A stretch of DNA of 64,000 nucleotides, taken from the NCBI GenBank assembly GCA_965204695.1, contig OZ242007.1, positions 620,001-684,000 of the forward strand, read 5' to 3'. This DNA is from JAHEKD01 sp965204695. GTDB taxonomy: Bacteria; Pseudomonadota; Gammaproteobacteria; Arenicellales; JAHEKD01. Positions 53,197 through 61,168 of this stretch are shown here, piece after piece. The notes under the pieces were generated by a model that did no database searches, had not been told where the DNA came from, and saw only the letters and a list, made by a program, of their open reading frames with translations. A program made the translations under genes and the position numbers. Numbering within the stretch: the stretch's first letter is position 1; every line of letters begins with the position of its first letter.

Positions 53197-53934
53197 TCAA
53201 TTGGGTTTCACTTTTTTAGCACAAATCGCAAGAATTTCTTTGTAGCCTCTGTCGATTGAAGCTTGGGTAGAAGTTTTTAGGAGGATTTCCATATTAAATC
53301 TTTTGCTAAGCAAATTAGTTAACTCATGTTCTTTGATATAAATACTAGGGAAATAATTATTTCCGAGTTTATATTTTTCACATTCAAGTATTGTTGTAGT
53401 TACTAGATAACCATCCACCTTAAGTTTATTTAATAGCTTGCCTAAAAAAATTTCCAAATATGGCTTATCGGATACTATCCCTTCAATACAAAATGCACTT
53501 GAGACAATGTCAAAATTCTTATCTGTAGACGCTGGGAATGGATTACTTTTAAGCAAATCAACAGGTTCAACAGAAATAATTTTGTTTCTAAGCCTATCTT
53601 GTAACAGTTTCCATTGATTACCATCTCCTAACTCTATTTCAGAGACATACTTAAAGTAATGACTCCAATCAAATGCTGAATCATGATTTCCACGCTTCCA
53701 CATTTTGATTTCGTCTCTATTACTCTGCTCATATTCAGTAAACGTAATAGAGCCAACCGACCCACTGGCACTAATAAGTTGATATATCGTTGGTCCCCCA
53801 CCAACTTCAAGAAGACTCCCGCCCTTTGCTAACCCAAGATGGTAAACTTTATTATAAAAATTTAATAAAAACTCATTTTCACTATCAATATCCCGATAAT
53901 ATTCTTGTAAATATTCTTTTGTATCAAAATTCAT
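53197..53934 (-). CDS. NNMT/PNMT/TEMT-like SAM-dependent methyltransferase
   Basis: 245 residues. The N-terminus YLQEYYRDIDSENEFLLNFY and the SAM loop LLEVGGGPTIYQLISAS, followed by TEYEQSNRDEIKMW and SAFDWSHYFKYV, are the pattern of the nicotinamide/phenylethanolamine/thioether methyltransferase family, which is best known from animals. The substrate is probably an amine. It lies between speD and the 2OG-oxygenase gene in the same direction. A role in transferring the aminopropyl group of decarboxylated SAM is only speculation. Confidence 0.87.
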   Translation of the reverse strand: MNFDTKEYLQEYYRDIDSENEFLLNFYNKVYHLGLAKGGSLLEVGGGPTIYQLISASGSVGSITFTEYEQSNRDEIKMWKRGNHDSAFDWSHYFKYVSEIELGDGNQWKLLQDRLRNKIISVEPVDLLKSNPFPASTDKNFDIVSSAFCIEGIVSDKPYLEIFLGKLLNKLKVDGYLVTTTILECEKYKLGNNYFPSIYIKEHELTNLLSKRFNMEILLKTSTQASIDRGYKEILAICAKKVKPN

Positions 53935-54017
53935 TATCGTGTTAGAAAAATTAGCTGTAGGCTGCTTTTAGATTTAGAAATATAAAAAATATCTTGCGAA
54001 AATCTACCGGCAGAAAA

Positions 54018-54398
54018 TCATTGATCAGCATACTTCAATCCTCGTTTGATAAAATTTGATTCAACTTCTTTTAATTCATACAGATCAATCAAATATTGTT
54101 TAACATAGTTTTCATCAAGATCGTTTTTACATGTATAAACATCAGCAGAAACAAAGTTTTTATTGGGAAAAGTGTGTACACTGAAATGACTTTCTTTGAC
54201 CATGAGAAATCCACTCCAGCCGCCAGGATCTCTTATATGATTAGGCTCACACCATTCTATTACTATCTCAGACAAAGGACTCATGCCCAATTTGTCTGGC
54301 ACTTTGGAAAGAAATTGTAAAATATTATCTTTGTCTAACAACTTCTCTCTGTCTCCTTTATATCCATCTATTGTCAGATGCTCTCCGAAGTGTTTCAT
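54018..54398 (-). CDS. S-adenosylmethionine decarboxylase proenzyme (SpeD/SpeH type)
   Basis: 126-residue pyruvoyl enzyme that makes decarboxylated SAM. The processing site is VKESHFSVHTFPN: cleavage before Ser70 would create the pyruvoyl group. His75 and Cys90 (SADVYTC) match the catalytic residues in spacing (Ser+5, Ser+20) to the Thermotoga enzyme. MKHFGEHLTIDGY is a typical start. No speE is nearby. It is the first gene of a minus-strand block with methyltransferase, oxygenase and exporter genes, so decarboxylated SAM may feed a specialised product rather than spermidine. Confidence 0.93.
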   Translation of the reverse strand: MKHFGEHLTIDGYKGDREKLLDKDNILQFLSKVPDKLGMSPLSEIVIEWCEPNHIRDPGGWSGFLMVKESHFSVHTFPNKNFVSADVYTCKNDLDENYVKQYLIDLYELKEVESNFIKRGLKYADQ

Positions 54399-54747
54399 TT
54401 TCTTATTTGTTCATTAAATTATTTTAACTTTATAATTCATTTTATATAGTTTGTCAAAAAATATATTAAATTTAATGATAAATAAAATATTTTGATCAAG
54501 AGCAATCAGACTTAAGGGGGCTTTCCTGCTGCTATCTTTTGGAAATCATATAAAATAAATAACTACTCATTAGGACAATCACCGGGAAGAAGTAGTAATG
54601 TGCTTAACTAACAATCACTATCACTTTACTACTCGGCAATATTTGGATGATGTGAAACTGTGGAAACTGTAAAAATATTATTCTTATTTTACATGGCACC
54701 AATAACAGACTTAAACCGGCAAAAACCAGGTACACTGCCCTTTTTAG
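54399..54747. other. AT-rich intergenic region upstream of the SpeD cluster
   Basis: About 350 bases, very A/T-rich near 54410-54500, with no supported gene. It must contain the promoter for the SpeD-led block on the minus strand. I could not pick out a convincing -35/-10 pair. The composition contrast marks the edge of the cluster. Confidence 0.5.
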
Positions 54748-54996
54748 TTAGTTGCCATTTCGGTCAAGTGTTTTTGCCACATACCAACAAGTCGCAATAA
54801 CTTTAAAGTCATTTTGAACAGCAAAGTCTAAACCCCTTTCAACGACTTTTCTTGCCAACCCTTTGCCTCTTAACTCGATTGGTGTATGAGTTGAATAAAA
54901 CTCAATTGTTTTCTCATCAACCATACGATATTTAGTTTGTACTATCCCGCCATCGGAATTGAGAATAAATCGATGATTTTCTTTGTCATGAATCAC
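54748..54996 (-). CDS. Small GNAT-type N-acetyltransferase (YjdJ-like)
   Basis: 82-residue single-core GNAT. IHDKENHRFIL, then STHTPIELRGKGLARKVVERGLDFA (acetyl-CoA loop RGKGLA) and the terminal VIATCWYVAKTL are the pattern of the short COG2388/YjdJ family. The start is GTG at 54996. It is 23 bases after the stop of another GNAT. Substrate unknown. Confidence 0.82.
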   Translation of the reverse strand: MIHDKENHRFILNSDGGIVQTKYRMVDEKTIEFYSTHTPIELRGKGLARKVVERGLDFAVQNDFKVIATCWYVAKTLDRNGN

Positions 54997-55019
54997 ATCA
55001 TGATCGTTAACTGGGGGTT

Positions 55020-55490
55020 TTATAGCTTTTTCCTCATGGTAATACTAGTGGGTCGATCATAACCCACATGAGCTGATTCTCCGACTTTGACAAAACCCAG
55101 AGATGCAAAGGTTTGGTGATTTTCAATTAATTCAACACGGGTTTCCAATTCAAGATATTCAAATTCGTCTGCAATTGCCATTTTCTCGATGAGCATAAAC
55201 ATCTGTTTCGCCAATCCTTTTTGGCGACACTGACTAGTCACGGCAACCTTGCCGATATATATAGCCTCATCAAGCGGTTTAAAAAATGCACAGCCAACCA
55301 ACAGATTATTTTGCTTTGCTATCAAGAAATTTTCCTGGTTTGCCTTTGATTCTATTGCAGCCAAATCCAGTCTATGCAAGGATGATGGAGGGTCTATTCG
55401 CTCGTCCATATAAGCAAAAGCATCATGTAATAAATTCAAAAGCCCTGCCCAGTCTCCAAAGTCTTTTGGATTGAGTTGAAATTCAAACAC
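55020..55490 (-). CDS. GNAT family N-acetyltransferase
   Basis: 156 residues with the acetyl-CoA-binding segment VAVTSQCRQKGLAKQMFMLIEK and a C-terminal ELETRVELIENHQTFASLGFVKVGE, typical of GNATs. The N-terminus (DWAGLLNLLHDAFAYMDERIDPPSSL) is characteristic of a subgroup without known substrate. It lies 10 bases downstream of the PEP-mutase-family gene. Confidence 0.85.
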   Translation of the reverse strand: MFEFQLNPKDFGDWAGLLNLLHDAFAYMDERIDPPSSLHRLDLAAIESKANQENFLIAKQNNLLVGCAFFKPLDEAIYIGKVAVTSQCRQKGLAKQMFMLIEKMAIADEFEYLELETRVELIENHQTFASLGFVKVGESAHVGYDRPTSITMRKKL

Positions 55491-55500
55491 AAAACTAATA

Positions 55501-56361
55501 CTAACTCTTTGTCATTTGGCAAGCATCTGCGTTGCTTAGAATCTCATTTGAATAGGTAAAAGTGCCTTTTTCTAATACCTCATCGACAGCCTTTAGCAAT
55601 CCAGTCAAAGCAGCTCTGGCAAACCCACCTCCTACACTTACTCTTTTTACACCGACCTGTTGCAATTCAGTCAACGAGAATGTCGGTTGGCGAATGCCCA
55701 TCAATGCGTTGACCGGCTTGGAAACCTCACTACATACAATTCGAATATCCTCAAGACTGTTAAGTCCTGGCGCAAACAAAACATCTGCTCCTGCTTTTTC
55801 AAAAGCCAGTAATTTTTTAATGGTATCGTCTAAATCTGGACGGCCATATAAATAGTTTTCTGTTCTAGCCGTTAATAGAAAGGATTTTTCTCTAGCTGCT
55901 TCAGCGGCAGCATGGATACGTTCAACTGCTAATTCAAAAGGATAAAATGGACTCTCGGGTTGACCAGTTGCATCTTCAATTGAACCTCCGACTAAGCCAA
56001 CAGCAATCGCATCAGATATAATTGAAGCACAATCTTCAGGAGAGTCACCATACCCGCCTTCTAGATCAGCAGATACTGGCAAGTGTGTTGCTGCCACAAT
56101 CGCTGCAGCATTGTTCAGCACTTCTTCACGGGTAAGTCCTGTATTCGAATCAATTCCACCAGCTGAATCTAATTTTCCTAATGAAAAAGCTAATCCAGCA
56201 CTCGTGGTTGCCAACGCTTCAAACCCTAATCCGGCCAATATGCGAGCGCTGCCCGCATCCCAAGGATTTGGAATCACAAATATTCCGGGTTGATTGTGTA
56301 ACTCACAGAATCGCTTATATTTCGATTCTTGATCAACTAGTTGTGGATTGTCATTTGTCAT
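55501..56361 (-). CDS. Isocitrate lyase/PEP mutase superfamily protein
   Basis: 286-residue TIM-barrel enzyme. IPNPWDAGSARILAGLGFEALATTS, PVSADLEGGYGD (metal-binding DLEGGYG in place of the D-x-DTGYG of true mutases) and SIEDATG are present. The family includes carboxyphosphonoenolpyruvate and oxaloacetate-processing enzymes; the PrpB-type catalytic KKCGH motif is absent, so isocitrate or methylisocitrate lyase activity is unlikely. The exact reaction is unknown. Confidence 0.85.
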   Translation of the reverse strand: MTNDNPQLVDQESKYKRFCELHNQPGIFVIPNPWDAGSARILAGLGFEALATTSAGLAFSLGKLDSAGGIDSNTGLTREEVLNNAAAIVAATHLPVSADLEGGYGDSPEDCASIISDAIAVGLVGGSIEDATGQPESPFYPFELAVERIHAAAEAAREKSFLLTARTENYLYGRPDLDDTIKKLLAFEKAGADVLFAPGLNSLEDIRIVCSEVSKPVNALMGIRQPTFSLTELQQVGVKRVSVGGGFARAALTGLLKAVDEVLEKGTFTYSNEILSNADACQMTKS

Positions 56362-56449
56362 GGTCTTTTCTCCTAAAGATTTTAATCTTTAAACTAGAAT
56401 CCTTAAAAAGATACAAGCATCAAATGTATAACTACGCTTAATAAAAAAC

Positions 56450-57175
56450 TTATCTATATGCGCTATACAACCGTTCAACCCAGTCAAGTTGACCATCAAA
56501 CTGACCGGCAAAATCCTGCATCCGCTCAGGGACTTCGCTAGGCCAAGTGATACCGTAACCTTCTGGCATGACGATTGGGGCCAGCAAGGACGCTGCAGTC
56601 AGATCAGCACGAGTAAATTGATCACCAACCATAAATTCATTATCCGCATAATGATTGGCTAAATTATCCACAGTTTTGCGTATTTCCTTATTATTTTTAG
56701 CGGCAGTTTCGTCGTTGATCTTCATGTAGTGACGCATTTTTTCCTGTAGCTTGGGAAACATTTTCTTTACCAGAAATGGACCGTACCAAGGACCGCCTCG
56801 AGTGAAACAAGGAATTACGATTTCTGGATAGTCAAGCATGATGTGATAAACCACTAATCTGACTTGTGGGCCAAGATTTTTATTGGCGAATTCTTCCCAT
56901 TCCCGTGCTTGTTGTTTCTGCTCTTCATCTATTGGCGTCAACCGACTCTGTTCGAATTTCAAATCAAGATGATCAATAATCTCAGAAGAGCCTTGCACAA
57001 CACTATCACCATGCTGGAGCAAGGGAACATGGGTTTTACCGCCAAGCTTTTTGGTTTTACGCACGTGCAAACCAGGCAGTAAAGTAACCTTTTTATGTTC
57101 GATATTTTTGTAATCCAATGCCCATCTGGCTTTTTCACAAAAATGGGAAATGGGAAATTGATAAAGCGTTAACAT
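56450..57175 (-). CDS. Glutathione S-transferase family protein
   Basis: 241 residues. The thioredoxin-like N-terminal domain begins LYQFPISHFCEKARWALDY (Ser/Cys active-site position) with THVPLL cis-Pro and GSSEIIDHLD binding glutathione; the helical C-terminal domain has MVGDQFTRADLTAASLLAP. The substrate is unknown. It is separated from its neighbours by 36-90 bases. Confidence 0.9.
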   Translation of the reverse strand: MLTLYQFPISHFCEKARWALDYKNIEHKKVTLLPGLHVRKTKKLGGKTHVPLLQHGDSVVQGSSEIIDHLDLKFEQSRLTPIDEEQKQQAREWEEFANKNLGPQVRLVVYHIMLDYPEIVIPCFTRGGPWYGPFLVKKMFPKLQEKMRHYMKINDETAAKNNKEIRKTVDNLANHYADNEFMVGDQFTRADLTAASLLAPIVMPEGYGITWPSEVPERMQDFAGQFDGQLDWVERLYSAYR

Positions 57176-57211
57176 GGCTCTCCTTTTAGATTACGGCTAC
57201 GCAATAATACA

Positions 57212-57850
57212 TCACCGATTATTAATAGTAGCTTTATAGTGTACCCAATCTACAATTGCCCGGTATTCGGCGACTAAAGGCTTTCTGCCTTGCTGTTCAA
57301 TGCTACGTCTGAACTCTTCCAACTCTTCAAAATGACCGGCTGCCTTGTTTATGTATAAAAACTGTTTTTCATTGACGGATTCCAATGACTCCAATCCTTG
57401 GATAACTTGATCATAGTAAGTCAATACCCACATACTGCCTAAGGCGCTAGCTAGAATATTTATACTCATCACCCAACTAGCCATATACCCCTGAGATAAC
57501 ACAACAAGCATTGCCGCTAACAGACTCGCTGATGCGCTGACACATATACTAACAATGGAAATACGAATCCGACGTTGCTTATCGCCATTGGCCATAAAAC
57601 CGGTAAATAATCCAATCCATAAACCGATATTGAGACTGACCTCGAATAACTCTATGCCGACTTCAAAATCAAGACTCATCACACGGTAAGAAACACCGGC
57701 TCCAAGCACAAATAATCCCGCAATGTAATTTAAGTAATTACGATGGACCTGCATTAGACCTGCTTTTAGGCGATTTACTTCTTCCTGGTTGATAGGCTGC
57801 GTGTTGAGGGACAAACGCCGTGCTTGTTGGTTTTGTTTAGGTCTGAACAT
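57212..57850 (-). CDS. Hypothetical four-segment membrane protein
   Basis: 212 residues with hydrophobic segments at about 42-62, 70-88, 98-122 and 127-146, and soluble ends. The C-terminus (NEKQFLYINKAAGHFEELEEFRRSIEQQGRKPLVAEYRAIVDWV) is amphipathic and charged. I do not recognise a family. It faces a divergent small membrane protein gene. Confidence 0.55.
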   Translation of the reverse strand: MFRPKQNQQARRLSLNTQPINQEEVNRLKAGLMQVHRNYLNYIAGLFVLGAGVSYRVMSLDFEVGIELFEVSLNIGLWIGLFTGFMANGDKQRRIRISIVSICVSASASLLAAMLVVLSQGYMASWVMSINILASALGSMWVLTYYDQVIQGLESLESVNEKQFLYINKAAGHFEELEEFRRSIEQQGRKPLVAEYRAIVDWVHYKATINNR

Positions 57851-57997
57851 AAACGAATATCATTTTGTTTACAGATTTAGTCTGCTAAATTTGATTACAG
57901 TTCACTAACTATATCAGCTAGTTGATAAATACTTAAGTATGGCTTGACAGCCAGTTCTTTTCAGCACTATTTTCACTGTTTTAAAATCGAATATGTC

Positions 57998-58417
57998 ATG
58001 CTTAGCTTATTTACACTTCTGGTCACCACATCTGGAACTTTGCTGTCCTTTGCAGTCATTCTTACTCAGTTTATTGGTGCACAAAATGAAACCTTGGAAA
58101 AACTGGCTATCATTCAAATTGCAAGTTTAGCCTTGGCAATGATATTAGCTTTGATCATTTATCTCAGACTCTCGAAACAACGCACTGAAAATGTAGCCAA
58201 AACAGTATTTACCACAATGCCGGGGTGGTTGATTTTTATATTGCTGTTAATGATTATTACCGCACTGCTCGGAGATTTATCGGTTTTGCTGGTTCGTTTG
58301 ACAGGGCACTCGTTAACTAACTTATTTCACCTGCCCAGTATTTGTATTTTCGTTTTCTGTTTGATTTATGCTTTGTTGTATTTTAACTACTCTCAAAACG
58401 ATAAAACAAAACCCTAA
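57998..58417 (+). CDS. Hypothetical four-segment membrane protein
   Basis: Starting at the ATG at 57998 (MLSLFTLLVTTSG) gives 139 residues with four hydrophobic segments; a TTG at 57944 in the same frame would add 18 residues without clear signal. No family recognised. It precedes the glycosyltransferase/UbiA pair by about 100 bases. Confidence 0.5.
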   Translation: MLSLFTLLVTTSGTLLSFAVILTQFIGAQNETLEKLAIIQIASLALAMILALIIYLRLSKQRTENVAKTVFTTMPGWLIFILLLMIITALLGDLSVLLVRLTGHSLTNLFHLPSICIFVFCLIYALLYFNYSQNDKTKP

Positions 58418-58515
58418 GATGCACCCACAATCCACCAGCTCAGGTCAAATTTTTGTTAAGTTCTGGATATTATGCTTGCTTTAATTAAAAACCAAATAAC
58501 TGGGCAATGAACTGA

Positions 58516-59805
58516 ATGTCAACTTTTCACTTCATCAAAGGACCTTATTTACTGCTGCTAATTGCAGCGGCGGTTCTGCATATTCTGTTAGCTGTATTTT
58601 CACCAGACCCAAACGGCTATGTGTGGGATTTTTACTCGGATGCAATTATCTGGGTTTATCAGAATAAAGAACTACCGATGGTGGATTCTTGCTGGGTTTG
58701 CTATCACCCACCCTTATTGCCAGTTATTGGCGCGGCCATCTTTTCGCTAGTCGATTTTTTTACTGATTCAATTGATATCAAGCTGTTTGTTGTCACTTGT
58801 TTGTTGAATCTTGTTTCTCTCATTTTTTGTATCTACGCATTCGCTATATATCTGAAATTCAGAAAACATGAAAAACTCGATCTGGTATTGTGGGCTTTTC
58901 TATTATTTGTACCTGTCAGATTCATAGCCTCATTTAGTATTGAAGCTGACGTTTTGGTCTCTACCTTTATTGTTATTTCACTTTACTATTTTGTGCTTTT
59001 TACACAAGAAAATGACCAACGAACCCTCTACTTAAGCGCAGTATTTATAGGCTTAGCCTCATTAACCAAATACACCGGCGTGGTGATTGCCGCAGTTTAC
59101 GGTGGCATTCTACTATTCAGATTTTTAAAAAATATCGGCAGCGAGAATTTCTTAAATGGTTTGAAATTTTTTCTGATTACTTTTGTGATCGGAGGGTTTC
59201 CTTATGTCAACAACATTATCAATTACGGCACACCAATAAAAGGTAACAGAGCTTGGGATAATCCTGGCTATTATATGTACAGTTATAAAGAGTTTAGTAT
59301 CCCGAAAATTATTCAAACGTTCGAAGATGACAGACCGATAAAGTTAAAACACTACCCCCAATACAATTCAGAGGTTCTCAACTCCTTGTATGGTCAAATC
59401 TGGACCGACATGAGTTTTTTTACCATTGCTTACCGCCATGGCCAACATGAAACCAAACATATCTATCAAGGCAAGTTCATGCCAAAACTACTGTTGTGGG
59501 CTATTTTGATAACAGGATTAGTGCCTTTAGTTAGTGGAGTGGTTGGATTTGGTATTTTGATGTTTCAAAAAAACAGCTATGTATTGACTGTTATGTTCTT
59601 CGTTTCTATTGCCGTTTACGTGCATTGGTTTATGGGACACAACGCCTGGATGTTAAAAACGAAGTATTTACTGTATCTGTTACCCATCTGTCTCATTGCA
59701 ATTAATAACGCCGGCTATTTAATAAAACCTGTAATTTTGGAAAAACTTTTGTTACCCTCCGTTTTCTTATCATTTTTATATTGTTTCTTCTTCGCTGTAT
59801 TTTAG
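58516..59805 (+). CDS. Polytopic glycosyltransferase (ArnT/PMT-like)
   Basis: 429-residue protein with about 10 membrane segments. The first extracytoplasmic loop contains DFYSDAIIWVYQNKELPM and CYHPPLLPVIGA, the HPPL motif of ArnT/PMT/GT-C enzymes that use polyprenyl-phosphate sugars. Further periplasmic segments include KGNRAWDNPGYYMY. It precedes by 17 bases a DPPR-synthase-like UbiA protein, so it may use a polyprenyl-phosphate pentose donor. Acceptor unknown. Confidence 0.8.
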   Translation: MSTFHFIKGPYLLLLIAAAVLHILLAVFSPDPNGYVWDFYSDAIIWVYQNKELPMVDSCWVCYHPPLLPVIGAAIFSLVDFFTDSIDIKLFVVTCLLNLVSLIFCIYAFAIYLKFRKHEKLDLVLWAFLLFVPVRFIASFSIEADVLVSTFIVISLYYFVLFTQENDQRTLYLSAVFIGLASLTKYTGVVIAAVYGGILLFRFLKNIGSENFLNGLKFFLITFVIGGFPYVNNIINYGTPIKGNRAWDNPGYYMYSYKEFSIPKIIQTFEDDRPIKLKHYPQYNSEVLNSLYGQIWTDMSFFTIAYRHGQHETKHIYQGKFMPKLLLWAILITGLVPLVSGVVGFGILMFQKNSYVLTVMFFVSIAVYVHWFMGHNAWMLKTKYLLYLLPICLIAINNAGYLIKPVILEKLLLPSVFLSFLYCFFFAVF

Positions 59806-59822
59806 AAATTAGTGGGTAAATT

Positions 59823-60770
59823 ATGACTGATTCTCTCTACGAGAAAATATTGCCTTATTTGAAAATAGCTCGGTTCGATCATTGGTTTAAAAATATTTTT
59901 ATGATCCCGGGCATTATTGTTGCCCTGTATTTAGATCGATCATTACAGTTAGGTTCTATCATCTGGCCGACTATAGTCGGTGTTTTAGCAACGGGATTCG
60001 TAGCATCAAGCAACTATGTGATCAACGAGATTCTAGATGCTAAATTCGACCGTTTACATCCTGTCAAAAAACATCGTCCTGTCCCTTCCGGTCAGGTTAA
60101 TTTGTTCTGGGGGTACATAGAATGGATTGCCCTAGCAGTAATAGGCCTCGCATTAGCGTATTCCATTAATAAACCCTTTTTCTACTGTGCTTTAACGTTA
60201 TGGATCATGGGTTGTTTTTACAATATTCCACCTATCCGGACCAAAGACAAACCCTTTCTGGATGTATTATCAGAATCAGTCAACAACCCACTGCGCTTGT
60301 TATTAGGTTGGTATTTAACCGGTACCGAACTAGTTACGCCCCTGTCCCTAATCATGGCTTACTGGATGATTGGCGCCTTCTTCATGGCTATTAAGCGTTA
60401 TGCTGAATATGAGCGCATTGGAGACAAAGAAACGGCCTCAAGCTATCGTGCCTCGTTTAAATTCTATAATCATGAGCGGCTGATGATCAGCATTATGTAT
60501 TATGTAGCGGCATTTGGATTGTTTTTCGGTATTTTCCTGATTAGATATAGGATTGAACTCATTTTAAGCATCCCTTTCATTGCCGGCTTCGTTGCCTGGT
60601 ATATGCATCTGGCTTACCTTAAGGATAGTCCCGTTCAATATCCTGAAAAACTGTATAAAGAAAAAGGTTTTGTGACTTATACTGGATTTTGTTTTGTTAT
60701 TGTGATCTTCTTATTATTAGTCGATATACCCTTTGTCGATCGTTTGTTTCCTGAGACTAAGATGCCTTGA
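59823..60770 (+). CDS. UbiA-family prenyltransferase, decaprenyl-phosphate phosphoribosyltransferase-like
   Basis: 315 residues, about 8 membrane segments. The signature NEILDAKFDRLHPVKKHRPVPSG follows the NDxxDxxxDRxHPxKxxRP pattern of DPPR synthases, which make polyprenyl-phosphoribose from PRPP; the second motif is DVLSESVNNPLRLLLGWYLTG. It is transcribed with the upstream glycosyltransferase. Other UbiA enzymes (heme, quinone) lack the HPxK segment. Confidence 0.82.
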   Translation: MTDSLYEKILPYLKIARFDHWFKNIFMIPGIIVALYLDRSLQLGSIIWPTIVGVLATGFVASSNYVINEILDAKFDRLHPVKKHRPVPSGQVNLFWGYIEWIALAVIGLALAYSINKPFFYCALTLWIMGCFYNIPPIRTKDKPFLDVLSESVNNPLRLLLGWYLTGTELVTPLSLIMAYWMIGAFFMAIKRYAEYERIGDKETASSYRASFKFYNHERLMISIMYYVAAFGLFFGIFLIRYRIELILSIPFIAGFVAWYMHLAYLKDSPVQYPEKLYKEKGFVTYTGFCFVIVIFLLLVDIPFVDRLFPETKMP

Positions 60771-60814
60771 ATGATGATTGACTCGTACTATTTAAGCCCT
60801 AACAGTGTTTAGGA

Positions 60815-60857
60815 GATCCCTCGACAAGCTTTTATGCCCGGACGGGTGCGGGATGAC
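60815..60857. repeat. Hairpin repeat (copy 2)
   Basis: GATCCC pairs with GGGATGAC around an inner stem CCCG/CGGG within CTTTTATGCCCGGACGGGTGCG. It matches the repeat at 28351-28394 in the loop, with compensating changes in the closing stem. 60771-61168 contains no gene. Confidence 0.6.
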
Positions 60858-61114
60858 AACATAGTGTTATTTTGATCAGCACGAAACAGTCTATCCCCTG
60901 TCATTACGACCGTAGTGGAGGAATCAATGGTTTTTCTAACGACTCAGTAAGTTCAAATGCCATCTTCTCTTTTCTAAAAGTACGTTAAGTAGAACCTGTG
61001 TAACTATCCCTAGCTTCTCATTGCTGCTATGCGTGGATCGAAGTACAAGCCGTTTAACACACATCTTAACAAGTTCACTACTTATTGAATTAACTAGGGC
61101 CTAAGAAATGCCAG

Positions 61115-61156
61115 AAATCCCTCGACAAGCAGTGACCTGAGCAGCTTGGAGATGAC
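61115..61156. repeat. Hairpin repeat, diverged copy 3
   Basis: AATCCCTCGACAAGC at the left is shared with copy 2, and GAGATGACG closes the right side. The inner part is different. It lies just after the flippase-propeller gene's stop, where it may act as a weak terminator or insulator. Confidence 0.4.
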
Positions 61157-61168
61157 GAATTCGCCTGA

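Noticed and set aside
32845..54398. A complete saxitoxin-type cluster
   Set aside because: Only the four-gene carbamoylation cassette matches in order. There is no sxtA-type polyketide synthase, and housekeeping genes separate the Rieske and MATE genes from it.
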